Shown here one piece after another: positions 20,212 to 29,206 of a stretch of 54,211 nucleotides of DNA. The position numbers were made by a program, and so were the translations under genes. Origin of the DNA: an uncultured Clostridiaceae bacterium (lineage in GTDB: Bacteria; Bacillota; Clostridia; TANB77; CAG-508); NCBI GenBank assembly GCA_948469815.1, contig CAOKMR010000007.1:1-54211 (forward strand), read 5' to 3'. The notes below the pieces were generated by a model. The model saw nothing but the letters and a program-made list of their open reading frames with translations. It ran no database searches and was not told the origin of the DNA. Position 1 is the first letter of the stretch; every line of letters starts with the position of its first letter.

Positions 20212-20231
20212 GGGCACGGTGCACCGTGCCC
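20212..20231 (+). repeat. Perfect 20-bp intergenic palindrome
   Basis: GGGCACGGTGCACCGTGCCC is perfectly self-complementary and lies between uppP and the transketolase gene. It is nearly the same as 49084-49103, where the central four bases differ. No T run follows, so it is not an obvious terminator. Confidence 0.7.
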
Positions 20232-20275
20232 TTACAGAGGTTATAAACACAAATTAAAATGAAAGGGTTGATAAA

Positions 20276-21097
20276 ATGAAAATTACGGATATAGAAGAAC
20301 TAAAAAATATTTCAAGAGAAATAAAAAGAGGAATTATTGAAGGAGTGTATAATGCAAAATCTGGTCATCCAGGAGGTTCACTTTCATGTTCTGATATTTT
20401 AACTGTACTATATTTTAATCAAATGAACATAAACCCAGAAAAACCAAAAGATGAAGCAAGGGACAGATTTGTATTATCAAAAGGACATGCTGCTCCTGCT
20501 TTATATAGCACACTTGCAAATAGAGGATATTTCCCTAAGGAAGAATTAAAAACATTAAGACATTTAGGAAGCAAATTACAAGGTCATCCTGATATGAATA
20601 AAGTGCCAGGGGTTGATATGACTACAGGTTCACTAGGTCAAGGATTATCTGTTGCAAATGGAATGGCAATAGCCTCAAAATTAAAAAGTAATGGAATAAG
20701 AGTATATTGTTTGTTAGGAGATGGAGAGATACAAGAAGGTCAAGTATGGGAAGCAGCAATGACATCAGCAAAACATAAATTAGACAATCTATGTGTTATT
20801 GTAGACAATAATAATCTACAAATAGATGGAACAATAAGTGATGTAAAAAGTCCATATCCAATAAGTAAAAAATTTGAAAGTTTTGGTTTTTATGTAATAG
20901 AAGTAGATGGAAACAAAATAGAAGAATTAATAAATGCATTCCAAACAGCCAAAATGGTTAAAGAAATGCCAACAGCAATTATAGCAAAAACAATAAAAGG
21001 TAAAGGGGTATCTTACATGGAAAATCAAGTTGGATGGCATGGAAAGGCACCAAATGAAGAACAATATAAACAAGCGATTAGTGAATTTGAAATTTAG
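20276..21097 (+). CDS. Transketolase, N-terminal (TPP-binding) subunit
   Basis: 273 aa, the first half of a split transketolase of the non-oxidative pentose phosphate pathway. Motifs are GHPGGSLSCSDILTVLYF, SKGHAAPALYS, GHPDMNKVPGVDMTTGSLGQ, GDGEIQEGQVWEAAM with NNNLQIDG (TPP/Mg site), and HGKAPNEEQY at the end. The start ATG has AAAGGG upstream. The second half follows after a 117-base gap that holds an intergenic palindrome. Such splits are common in Clostridia and Archaea. Confidence 0.95.
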   Translation: MKITDIEELKNISREIKRGIIEGVYNAKSGHPGGSLSCSDILTVLYFNQMNINPEKPKDEARDRFVLSKGHAAPALYSTLANRGYFPKEELKTLRHLGSKLQGHPDMNKVPGVDMTTGSLGQGLSVANGMAIASKLKSNGIRVYCLLGDGEIQEGQVWEAAMTSAKHKLDNLCVIVDNNNLQIDGTISDVKSPYPISKKFESFGFYVIEVDGNKIEELINAFQTAKMVKEMPTAIIAKTIKGKGVSYMENQVGWHGKAPNEEQYKQAISEFEI

Positions 21098-21126
21098 TAT
21101 TTTAAAATAAGTTAACCTAACGATTG

Positions 21127-21149
21127 TAGGGGCAATTAGTAATCGCCCG
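21127..21149 (+). repeat. Intergenic 23-bp palindromic repeat (TAGGGGC...CGCCCG)
   Basis: Ends TAGGGGC and CGCCCG, with arms ATTA/TAAT and one A-C mismatch. It has the same length and spacing as the perfect copy at 48127-48149. It lies between the two transketolase subunit genes. Confidence 0.65.
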
Positions 21150-21214
21150 ATCTTCAAAGGTATAACTAAAAATATGAATAAATACCATTTTTGCCAAGAA
21201 AGGAAAGATTTAAA

Positions 21215-22144
21215 ATGAATATAGATAAAAAAATAGCCACAAGACAAAGTTATGGAGAAGCATTAGCTGAACTTGGAGAAAGAAATGAAAATATAGTAGT
21301 ATTAGATGCAGATTTATCAGAAGCAACAAAAACATGTATATTTGCAAAAAAATTTCCAGATAGATTTTTTGAAATGGGAATATCAGAACAAGATATGATT
21401 TCAACATCTGCAGGTTTAGCAGCAAGTGGATTAACACCATATGCTAGTACTTTTGCAATATTTGCAACAGGAAGAGCATATGACCAAATAAGAAACAGTA
21501 TATGTTATCCAAAATTAAATGTTAAAATATGTGCAACACATGCAGGAGTTACAGTAGGAGAAGATGGAGCAACACATCAAATGTTAGAAGATATAAACTT
21601 AATGAGAGGTTTACCAAATATGAAAGTTATGAGCGTCTCAGATGATACACAAACAAGATGGGCAGTAGAAGAAATTGGAAAGATAGAAGGACCTGTATAT
21701 TTAAGATTGGTAAGATATGCAACACCAGTAATATATGATGAAAACCAAAAATTTGAATTTGGAAAAGGTATACAGATAGGAGAGGGAACAGATGCAACTG
21801 TAATTGCAACAGGTATTTGTGTATCAGAAGCTTTACTAGCTCAAGAGCAACTACAAAAAGAGGGAATAAATATAAGAGTAGTAGATATTCATACAATAAA
21901 ACCAATAGATAAAGAATTAATTGTAAAATGTGCAAAAGAGACAAAAAAAATAATAACAATAGAAGACCATAGTATAATAGGCGGATTAGGCACTGCTGTT
22001 TGTGAGGTATTATCAGAAGAATATCCAACAAAAGTTATAAGAATGGGAGTAAATGACACATTTGGAACTTCTGCACCTGCAAAAGAATTAGTAGAATATT
22101 TTAAATTAGATGCAAAAGCAATAATTGAAAAGATAAAAGCATAA
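21215..22144 (+). CDS. Transketolase, C-terminal (pyrimidine-binding) subunit
   Basis: 309 aa, partner of the upstream N-terminal subunit. The pyrimidine-binding domain has KFPDRFFEMGISEQDMI, SAGLAASG, FATGRAYDQIRN, and GVTVGEDGATHQMLEDI. The C-terminal domain has VDIHTIKPIDKEL, TIEDHSIIGGLG and TFGTSAPAKEL. The frame is open from a TTG at 21191, but AAGAAAGGA (21196-21204) is placed for ATG 21215. It is closed by the terminator at 22144-22170. Confidence 0.95.
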   Translation: MNIDKKIATRQSYGEALAELGERNENIVVLDADLSEATKTCIFAKKFPDRFFEMGISEQDMISTSAGLAASGLTPYASTFAIFATGRAYDQIRNSICYPKLNVKICATHAGVTVGEDGATHQMLEDINLMRGLPNMKVMSVSDDTQTRWAVEEIGKIEGPVYLRLVRYATPVIYDENQKFEFGKGIQIGEGTDATVIATGICVSEALLAQEQLQKEGINIRVVDIHTIKPIDKELIVKCAKETKKIITIEDHSIIGGLGTAVCEVLSEEYPTKVIRMGVNDTFGTSAPAKELVEYFKLDAKAIIEKIKA

Positions 22145-22170
22145 AAAAATCATCCTTTGGATGATTTTTT
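22144..22170 (+). terminator. Rho-independent terminator of the transketolase operon
   Basis: AAAAAATCATCC (22144-22155), loop TTT, GGATGATTTTTT (22159-22170). The stem is perfect and carries a T tract. Confidence 0.88.
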
Positions 22171-22270
22171 ATATAATAGAAAAGTTTTACTTTCCTATTA
22201 TATAAAAGGCTATAATCGCTAATGCCTTTAAGATTTCCTCATTTACATTCGGAAACTTAAATCGGCAAAA
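22171..22270 (+). repeat. Dispersed structured element, copy A
   Basis: About 100 bases that recur in inverted orientation at 46377-46470. It contains an AT-rich hairpin (ATAATAG...CTATTAT), a conserved linker GCTATAATCGCT, and a second hairpin with outer arms TGCC/GGCA, middle TTTAAG/CTTAAA and inner TTTCC/GGAAA. The arms differ between copies in a compensatory way. It could be a non-coding RNA or a small hairpin-type mobile element. No ORF is present. Confidence 0.6.
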
Positions 22271-22297
22271 GAAAAGGTGGCAAAACCACCTTTTCTT
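22269..22297 (-). terminator. Rho-independent terminator of the minus-strand small gene
   Basis: AAGAAAAGGTGG (22269-22280) and CCACCTTTTCTT (22286-22297) form a perfect stem overlapping the stop codon of the minus-strand gene. The minus-strand transcript ends in a U-rich arm. Confidence 0.75.
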
Positions 22298-22619
22298 ATG
22301 CTGATTTTTGACGTATTATAATTGCAATTCCAAGTAAAATTAATATAATTCCAATAGCACATAATACAATATTTATCATATCAGATACTGTTAAAGAGTC
22401 TAATGCACTTTCTGAATTATTAGAAACAACTGCTGAAGATGAATTATTAGTTGCATTAGTAGGAGTAGGAGCATTATTTGAATTTCCATATGTAGTATTA
22501 TCATTAGGCAAATCCATATCAATACCTGAAGCATGTACAATAGAGATATAATTAAATGTTAATAATATAGCAAAAACAATAAATAATATTTTTATAATTC
22601 TTTTTATCAATGGTATCAT
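22296..22619 (-). CDS. Small secreted/membrane protein with Asn/Ser-rich linker
   Basis: 107 aa. There is an N-terminal signal peptide (about residues 1-31, likely cleavage after HAS), then a low-complexity stretch rich in Asn, Thr, Pro and Ser (about 35-72), and a hydrophobic C-terminal helix (about 80-103) followed by RQKSA. The layout is that of a surface protein held by a C-terminal membrane anchor. No sortase motif is visible. It has AAAGGA before the start and its own promoter and terminator. No family is recognised. Confidence 0.75.
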   Translation of the reverse strand: MIPLIKRIIKILFIVFAILLTFNYISIVHASGIDMDLPNDNTTYGNSNNAPTPTNATNNSSSAVVSNNSESALDSLTVSDMINIVLCAIGIILILLGIAIIIRQKSA

Positions 22620-22714
22620 TCCTTTCTTACAATAAAAAGTCAGTTTTAAAAGAAATTTTACACTTATTTTCTAAACTTTATGACTTTTTGGTTATCTTTT
22701 GATAATACATATAT

Positions 22715-22744
22715 ATGATACACAAAACAAAAATAAAAGTCAAG
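22715..22744 (-). promoter_or_regulatory. Sigma-A type promoter for the minus-strand small protein
   Basis: Minus strand TTGACT (22744-22739) and TATCAT (22720-22715) have an 18-base spacer, which leaves a leader of about 90 bases. The leader contains inverted arms AAAAAGTCA / TGACTTTTT (22633-22641, 22681-22689). Confidence 0.5.
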
Positions 22745-22764
22745 ATATAAAATTAATTTTATAG

Positions 22765-22793
22765 TTGTACAAATTAATTAATAATGATATAAT
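22765..22793 (+). promoter_or_regulatory. Sigma-A type promoter for the second ABC pair
   Basis: TTGTAC (22765-22770), 17-base spacer, TATAAT (22788-22793), 42 bases before the ATPase start and divergent from the minus-strand promoter. Confidence 0.6.
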
Positions 22794-22834
22794 AGAGCAA
22801 ATTAGAAAATAGAAATATAAAAAGGAGAAAAAAG

Positions 22835-23737
22835 ATGGGATTAAAGTTAGAGAACGTTAAGAAAAGTTATGGAGACAAAACAGTAGTAGATGATATTTCA
22901 TTAGAAATAGATAAACCAGGTGTATTTGGGCTTCTTGGAACCAATGGAGCTGGAAAAACTACAACAATTAGGATGATATTAGGAATAATAAAAAAAGATT
23001 CTGGAGAAATAACTTGGAATGGTAAAGCAGTAGAAAGGAAAAATGTTAATTTTGGATATTTACCAGAAGAAAGAGGGATATATCCAAAAACTAAAATTTA
23101 TGAGCAATTATTATATTTTGCTAAATTAAAAGGAATGGATAAAAGAGAAGCAGATATTTCTATAAAAAAATGGACAGAAAAACTAAAAGTTTCTGAATAC
23201 TTAAATATGACAGCAGAAAAATTATCAAAAGGAAATCAACAAAAAATACAATTTATATCAGCAATATTACATGAACCAGAATTAATAGTTCTAGATGAAC
23301 CTTTTAGTGGATTAGATCCTGTAAATGCAGAACTATTAAAAAATGTAATACTTGATTTAGTTAATGAAGGAAAATATATAATAATGTCAAGTCATCAAAT
23401 GACATCAATAGAAGAATTTTGTACAGATTTATTAATACTTAATAGAGGAAAAACAGTATTAAAAGGGAATTTAAAAGAAATAAAAGAAGGATATCCAGCA
23501 AATAGAATTAGTCTAAGTACAAAAGAAAATGTAGAAAAATACATAAATGAGTTAAACTTAGAAATATATAATAGCAAAGACAACGACTATGAGATTAAAA
23601 TTCAAAACGAAGAACAGGGATACAAATTATTTGATATATTGGCGAAAAATAATGTTAAGGTATTAAAATTTGAAATAAAAAAACCATCATTAAATGATAT
23701 ATTTATAGAGAAAGTAGAGGAGGAAAAAATAAAATGA
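22835..23737 (+). CDS. ABC transporter ATP-binding protein (NatA-like)
   Basis: 300 aa. Walker A GTNGAGKTTT is near residues 35-44, then YLPEERGIYPK after the Q-loop region, signature LSKGNQQKIQ, Walker B LIVLDEPFSGLDP, and the switch motif SSHQM. The PEERG(L/I)YPK segment and a C-terminal extension with PSLNDIFIE are typical of NatA/YhaQ-type ATPases. It is encoded with its permease by a 4-base ATGA overlap. In Bacillus the NatAB pair exports sodium; the substrate here is not known. Confidence 0.92.
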   Translation: MGLKLENVKKSYGDKTVVDDISLEIDKPGVFGLLGTNGAGKTTTIRMILGIIKKDSGEITWNGKAVERKNVNFGYLPEERGIYPKTKIYEQLLYFAKLKGMDKREADISIKKWTEKLKVSEYLNMTAEKLSKGNQQKIQFISAILHEPELIVLDEPFSGLDPVNAELLKNVILDLVNEGKYIIMSSHQMTSIEEFCTDLLILNRGKTVLKGNLKEIKEGYPANRISLSTKENVEKYINELNLEIYNSKDNDYEIKIQNEEQGYKLFDILAKNNVKVLKFEIKKPSLNDIFIEKVEEEKIK

Positions 23738-24969
23738 GAGATTTATTTACAGTAGCAACATTTACAATGAAAGATTTACTTAAAAGAAAATCTTTTATAA
23801 TATCAAATATAGTAATATGGGTAATAATAATAGCATTATTCAATGTACCCAATATATTAAAAATGATAAATGGAGATAATGATACATCTTCAAGTGAAAA
23901 GTTATTAATTGTTGACAATAACAATGTATTTGAAGGAGCACTGGAAATATTAAAGCAAAACGAATTAGGATATGATATACAAACATCAAATGATGAATTA
24001 ACTTTTGACAATATAAAAGAAAAAATAGAAAATGGAGATATAAATCAAGCCATAATAATAAAATCAGAAAATGGAAACATAAATATAGAATATATTGTTG
24101 AAAACTTGCTTTATGTTAGTGAAGTTCCAAAAGATATTGTAAGTTCATTATCTACGATTTATACTAATTTACAAATTTCAAAATTAAACTTGACACCTCA
24201 ACAAATACAAAATATAACTCCAAACTTCAGTTTTGAAATGAAACAAACAGAAACACAAGAGGTTCAAGGAAACAATATTGTAATGATGCTTTTATCTTTA
24301 GTATTATTTTATGCAATATATTTCTGTGCATATCAAGTATCTACATCAATAACAACAGAAAAAACATCAAAGATAATAGAAACATTAGTTACATCAACAA
24401 ATCCAAGAACAATAGTATTAGGAAAAACAGTAGGAATAGGAATTGTAGGATTAATACAAGTATTTGCAATGATAATAATAGCTCTAATATCTAATAATCT
24501 ATTTTTAGAGCAAGGTATACTAGATAAAATAGTTAGTATTGAAAACTTAACTCCGTTTTTATTAATTATGACATTAGTATATTTCTTATTGGGATATTTT
24601 GCTTATGCTTTAATGTATGCATTAACAGGTTCAACAGTAAGTAAACCAGAAGATGTGCAATCAGCAAATTCACCTGTTGCAATTCTTGCAGTTATAGGAT
24701 TTTATTTAGCATATTTCACTATGATGAATCCAACAAGTGATTTAAACGTATTTGCTTCAATTTTTCCATTATCATCAGCATTTTGTATGCCATTTAGAAT
24801 TATGATGGGAATAGCAACAGCAAAAGAAATCATTTTATCTATATTAGTATTAATATTAACAATAATAATAATTGCAAGAATTTCAATTAAGATATATTCA
24901 AATGCAATATTAAATTATGGCTCAAAAATAAATTTAAAAGATATTTTCAAATTTTATAAACAAAATTAG
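23734..24969 (+). CDS. ABC transporter permease (NatB/YhaP-like)
   Basis: 411 aa ABC-2 permease. One N-terminal helix lies at about residues 23-42, followed by an extracytoplasmic domain of about 130 residues and a C-terminal block of five or six helices. The cytoplasmic motif TEKTSKIIETLVTSTNP, followed by LGKTVGIG, is characteristic of NatB-type permeases. AGGAGG lies inside the end of the ATPase gene, and the ATGA overlap indicates coupled translation. Confidence 0.92.
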   Translation: MRDLFTVATFTMKDLLKRKSFIISNIVIWVIIIALFNVPNILKMINGDNDTSSSEKLLIVDNNNVFEGALEILKQNELGYDIQTSNDELTFDNIKEKIENGDINQAIIIKSENGNINIEYIVENLLYVSEVPKDIVSSLSTIYTNLQISKLNLTPQQIQNITPNFSFEMKQTETQEVQGNNIVMMLLSLVLFYAIYFCAYQVSTSITTEKTSKIIETLVTSTNPRTIVLGKTVGIGIVGLIQVFAMIIIALISNNLFLEQGILDKIVSIENLTPFLLIMTLVYFLLGYFAYALMYALTGSTVSKPEDVQSANSPVAILAVIGFYLAYFTMMNPTSDLNVFASIFPLSSAFCMPFRIMMGIATAKEIILSILVLILTIIIIARISIKIYSNAILNYGSKINLKDIFKFYKQN

Positions 24970-25000
24970 AGTTTAAAATTATGAAAATATCCATATAAGC

Positions 25001-25029
25001 TAGACAAAAAGCGAGTTGTGTAGTATAAT
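25001..25029 (+). promoter_or_regulatory. Sigma-A type promoter for ftsY
   Basis: TAGACA (25001-25006), 17-base spacer, TATAAT (25024-25029). The -10 sits inside an inverted repeat TTGTGTAG / CTACAA. Confidence 0.65.
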
Positions 25030-25063
25030 TGCTACAATATAAATAAAAGGAATGAGACTATAC

Positions 25064-25969
25064 ATGGGATTTTTTGATAAATTAAAACAAGGATTAAGTA
25101 AAACAAAATCTTCTTTTGATAGTAAAATGAATAATGTGTTTAGCACTTTCAGAAAAGTAGATGAGGATTTACTAGAAGAATTAGAAGAAATATTAATAAT
25201 GTCAGATATAGGAATTGAGACATCCACAGACATAGTAGCAAAACTAAGAGATAGAATAAAAAAAGAAAACATTAAAGATGCAGAAATGGTAAAAGAAGCA
25301 TTAAGAGAAGAAATGGTAAAAATTTTGTCGGAAAATGATAATGAATTAAAACTAGAAACTAAACCATCAGTAATATTAGTAGTAGGAGTAAATGGAGTTG
25401 GAAAAACAACATCAATAGGAAAAATTGCTAATAATCTAAAAAAAGAAGGAAAAAAAGTAGTAATTGCAGCGGCAGATACCTTTAGAGCAGCAGCAGTAGA
25501 ACAACTTGAAATATGGGCAAATAGGGCAAACTGTGATATTATAAAAAGAAATGAAGGAACAGACCCAGCATCTGTAATTTTTGATGCAATAAAGACAGCA
25601 AAGGCTAATAATGCAGATGTTCTAATATGTGATACAGCAGGCAGGCTTCATAATAAGAAATATTTAATGGACGAGCTACTTAAAATAGAAAAAGTGGTAG
25701 AAAAGGAATTACCAGAAGCAACAAAAGAGGTTTTATTAGTTTTAGATGCAACTACTGGTCAAAATGCCATTCAACAAGTAAAAGCATTTAAAGAAACTAC
25801 ACCATTGACAGGAATTGTTTTAACTAAGTTAGATGGAACTGCAAAAGGTGGAGTAGTACTTGGAATTGTTAATGAGAATAAGATACCAGTTAAGTTTATT
25901 GGAATTGGAGAGCAGATAGAGGATATGGAGAGGTTTAGTGCAGAAGATTTCGCCAAAGCCATAATATAA
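25064..25969 (+). CDS. ftsY: Signal recognition particle receptor FtsY
   Basis: 301 aa GTPase that docks SRP-ribosome complexes at the membrane. It is the short Gram-positive form without the acidic A domain. The N domain covers about residues 1-95. The G domain has GVNGVGKTTSIGKIA (G1), DTFRAAAVEQLE, DTAGRLHN (G3), TKLDGTAKGG (G4) and GIGEQIEDMERF. An in-frame ATG at 25052 lies too close to AAAAGGA, and MGFFDKLKQGL from ATG 25064 is the usual family start. Confidence 0.96.
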   Translation: MGFFDKLKQGLSKTKSSFDSKMNNVFSTFRKVDEDLLEELEEILIMSDIGIETSTDIVAKLRDRIKKENIKDAEMVKEALREEMVKILSENDNELKLETKPSVILVVGVNGVGKTTSIGKIANNLKKEGKKVVIAAADTFRAAAVEQLEIWANRANCDIIKRNEGTDPASVIFDAIKTAKANNADVLICDTAGRLHNKKYLMDELLKIEKVVEKELPEATKEVLLVLDATTGQNAIQQVKAFKETTPLTGIVLTKLDGTAKGGVVLGIVNENKIPVKFIGIGEQIEDMERFSAEDFAKAII

Positions 25970-26020
25970 AGCTAAAGAACAATTATTTCCGAACAATAAG
26001 AATAGAGAAGGGAGTTTAAT

Positions 26021-28837
26021 ATGGAGAAAGAAGAAATGGAAGCAGAAGTTATAGAAAAAGAAAAAAGTCCTAAAAAGAAAAAGGGAAAATGGAAATTAAT
26101 TTTAGTATTAATTGTAACTATTATTTTTGCAATATACTCATATGTAAATTATAGAGCCCAATTCCTTGAGATATCAGAAATAGGTGAGGAATATCTAGAC
26201 GTATATAATCAAAATAACACATATTTAAAATATATAGCATTAGCTAATTTTGTTGTTATATTCATAAGTGTCTTCATAACAAATATTATTATAAAAAGAG
26301 GATTAAAAAGGTTTTTCTTACAAGAGGGAAAACAATTACCAAAACTTGCAAATAAAAGTATAGCTTTTATAATAGCATTAATTGTATCAATACTTACATC
26401 AGGTTGGCTATTAAAAACAACAATGACAGTTATTAATGCAACACAATTTAACATAACAGACCCAATATTTAATTCAGATGTTAGTTTTTATATGTTCCAA
26501 AAACCATTTATAGAAATGATATTATACTATTTTATAGTTTTATTTATAGGATTAGCCATTTATACAGGAATATATTATATAATATCATTTAATATATTTT
26601 TCGAATCAATTGATGGAAAAATGTTAAGGGGAAGTTCATTTATTAAGCAATTATTAACATATGCAATGATAATTATAATTGGTATAGCTATGTTAGTTAT
26701 TGTAAAAACACAAGGAATTATATTTAATAGTTTCTTAAACTTAAATGATAAAGAAGGAACACTAATAAGTGGTGCAGGACTAACAGAAAGATATATAGAG
26801 GTATGGGGATATAGAATATTAGCTATTGTAATGGTAATAGCGGTATACATGGCTATAAGAGCATTTAATAGAAAACAGTCAAGAAAAATAATAGTTAGCT
26901 TATTATCTGTACCAGCATATTTAGTAGTAATGTTTATTGTAATGCTAGGGTATCAAGTTGTATATGTAAAACAAAATGAATTAGATAAACAAAAAGAATA
27001 TATATCAAAAAATATTGAATTTACAAAAACAGCATATAATATTAATGTAGAAGATATAAATATAGAAAATACAGATACTTTATCATCTGAGGAAGCAAAC
27101 AAATATCATAATGTAATTGAAAATATACCAATTGTAAATTCCGAAATTGTATTATCTACTTTAACAGAAAAGCAAGATAAAACAGGATATTATCTTTATA
27201 ATTATACAAGACCAACTCTGTATGATTCAAAATTAGCATATGTTTCAGCAAGAGAAATATCAAATGAAAGTAGAACAGATAATAACAAAACATATGAATA
27301 TACACATGGATATGGAGCAGTTGTTACATCAGCTTCAGAAGTAGATGAAAGTGGAAATTTATTATACTTATCAAATGATTTTAATGATACAAATAAAATA
27401 AAACAACCAAGAATATATTATGGGCTAAGAACAAATGATACAGTAGTTATAAATAATAATTATAAAGAAGTTGATTATCCAATAAATTCAACACAAAACG
27501 CAGAAACAAAATATGAAGGAGATGGAGGACTAAAAGCTGAATTTTTAGATAGGTTAATTTTAGGAATTAAGCAAAAAAAGCCAAAACTAGTATTTGAAAG
27601 CAGTGATAGTTCAATCTTAATAAATAGAAATATAGTAGGAAGAGCACAAAAAGTTATGCCACATTTACTATATGATGATGAACCATATTTATTAATAACA
27701 GATTCAGGCGATTTAGTTTGGGTATTAGATGCATATACAATATCTAATCAATATCCATATTCTCAATCAACTACTATTGAACAAAACGGTGGAAGACATA
27801 CATTAAACTATATAAGAAATTCTGTAAAAGTATTAATAAATGCTTATGATGGAAATATAGATTTTTATTTAACAGATAGAACAGACCCAATAGTAATGGC
27901 ATATAACAATATGTATCCAACATTATTTAAGGATGCAACAGAAATTCCAGAAGATATATCAAGACAATTTGTATATTCAAGATTACTATATTCAATACAA
28001 TCAAATATATTAAGAATGTATCATAATGTATCAACAGATATATTATATAGAGGTGATGATATATGGGAACCAGCAATGTATTCAACATCAACTACAACAA
28101 CTGCTGGAGAAAGTATGTATCCATATTATACACTTTTGAAAACTACAGACTCAGATAAAGAACAATTAGGTATTGTATTACCATATACATTACATGGAAA
28201 ACAGAGTATAACATCATACTTAGTTGGAACAGCAAATGGAACAGATACAAAATTAACAATGTATAAATTTTCTCAAGATAGTAATACATTAGGTCCATTA
28301 CAATTAAATAATATGTTAAGCCAAAATAAGACGATTTCAAGTGAAATATCAACTTTAAGTGTAACAGGTACTAGATTAATTAAAAATATGATAATAGTAC
28401 CAATAGAAAATAAATTATTATATGTAGTACCAATATACCAACTTTCATTAAATGAGACACAAAGTACACCAATATTAAAGAAAGTAGTAGTAGCTTCAGG
28501 AACTAAAGTTGCAATAGGTGATGACTTAAAAGAAGCATTAACAAATTTATTATCTTCAAAAAAAGCTGTTGAAATTGAGGTTGAAAATACAGATACAGTA
28601 GATGAGTTAATAAATTCAATTATAAAGGCAAATCATAATTTATATGATTCAAGTAATATTACAAATTGGGAACAAATGGGAAAAGACATTACAAAATTAC
28701 AAGATTTAATTAAACAACTAGAAACGTTAAAAGAAGAAGAAGCTAAAGAAAAGGCAAAAGACAAAAATAATAATAATGACACTAATAAAGACGACAAAAA
28801 TAATAATGATGAAAATAATACAATAGAAGATGAATAA
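26021..28837 (+). CDS. UPF0182 family large membrane protein
   Basis: 938 aa. Seven hydrophobic helices lie in the first 320 residues (about 25-45, 70-90, 110-130, 165-190, 210-230, 265-285 and 290-315). A very large extracytoplasmic region follows, with YGLRTNDTVVIN, RNIVGRAQKVMPHLLYDDEPY, LNYIRNSVKV and WEPAMYSTSTTTT, which are UPF0182 hallmarks. The low-complexity tail is Asn/Asp/Lys-rich. The function of this widespread Firmicute/actinobacterial/cyanobacterial family is unknown. GAAGGGAG precedes the start, and a strong terminator follows the stop. Confidence 0.9.
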   Translation: MEKEEMEAEVIEKEKSPKKKKGKWKLILVLIVTIIFAIYSYVNYRAQFLEISEIGEEYLDVYNQNNTYLKYIALANFVVIFISVFITNIIIKRGLKRFFLQEGKQLPKLANKSIAFIIALIVSILTSGWLLKTTMTVINATQFNITDPIFNSDVSFYMFQKPFIEMILYYFIVLFIGLAIYTGIYYIISFNIFFESIDGKMLRGSSFIKQLLTYAMIIIIGIAMLVIVKTQGIIFNSFLNLNDKEGTLISGAGLTERYIEVWGYRILAIVMVIAVYMAIRAFNRKQSRKIIVSLLSVPAYLVVMFIVMLGYQVVYVKQNELDKQKEYISKNIEFTKTAYNINVEDINIENTDTLSSEEANKYHNVIENIPIVNSEIVLSTLTEKQDKTGYYLYNYTRPTLYDSKLAYVSAREISNESRTDNNKTYEYTHGYGAVVTSASEVDESGNLLYLSNDFNDTNKIKQPRIYYGLRTNDTVVINNNYKEVDYPINSTQNAETKYEGDGGLKAEFLDRLILGIKQKKPKLVFESSDSSILINRNIVGRAQKVMPHLLYDDEPYLLITDSGDLVWVLDAYTISNQYPYSQSTTIEQNGGRHTLNYIRNSVKVLINAYDGNIDFYLTDRTDPIVMAYNNMYPTLFKDATEIPEDISRQFVYSRLLYSIQSNILRMYHNVSTDILYRGDDIWEPAMYSTSTTTTAGESMYPYYTLLKTTDSDKEQLGIVLPYTLHGKQSITSYLVGTANGTDTKLTMYKFSQDSNTLGPLQLNNMLSQNKTISSEISTLSVTGTRLIKNMIIVPIENKLLYVVPIYQLSLNETQSTPILKKVVVASGTKVAIGDDLKEALTNLLSSKKAVEIEVENTDTVDELINSIIKANHNLYDSSNITNWEQMGKDITKLQDLIKQLETLKEEEAKEKAKDKNNNNDTNKDDKNNNDENNTIEDE

Positions 28838-28839
28838 TA

Positions 28840-28880
28840 AATAATACCTCCTGTACATTTTTGTATGGGAGGTATTATTT
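28840..28880 (+). terminator. Rho-independent terminator after UPF0182 gene
   Basis: AATAATACCTCC (28840-28851) pairs with GGAGGTATTATT (28868-28879), with further pairing TGTACA/TGTAT in the apex. Confidence 0.85.
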
Positions 28881-28915
28881 GCAAAAAAATGTAAATCCTA
28901 ATAATAGGTGATTTA

Positions 28916-29206
28916 ATGGAATTTAATGAAAAGTTATTAAAAGGGTTAGAGAATAATATAGAAAATTTAAATAATAATCTTACAAAAAATAAGATATTAG
29001 AATTAAGTGAGATAATAGGTAGTTGGAAAAAATTAATATTAAGGAATTTTTTATCGGGTATTTCAAAAGGAGTGGGGATAGGAATAGGATTTTCAATAGT
29101 TACAGCGATAATTATAATTATTCTTCAAAGGATAATTACTTTAAATATACCAGTTATCAGTCAATATATTGCTGATATTATAGAAATTGTACAGCTAAAT
29201 AGATAA
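28916..29206 (+). CDS. DUF5665-like small membrane protein
   Basis: 96 aa. The amphipathic N-terminal half is rich in Asn and Leu (LENNIENLNNNL). It is followed by a membrane-entering segment with Gly repeats (RNFLSGISKGVGIGIGFSIVTA) and a second hydrophobic stretch. This is the layout of DUF5665 proteins of Clostridia. The ribosome binding site AGGTGA is weak. Its stop directly abuts the stop of the convergent CDF gene, with no room for a terminator between them. Confidence 0.75.
   Translation: MEFNEKLLKGLENNIENLNNNLTKNKILELSEIIGSWKKLILRNFLSGISKGVGIGIGFSIVTAIIIIILQRIITLNIPVISQYIADIIEIVQLNR

Noticed and set aside
20212..20231. Intergenic GC-rich palindromes as Rho-independent terminators
   Set aside because: They lack a following T run and often lie inside operons, so they are listed as repeats.
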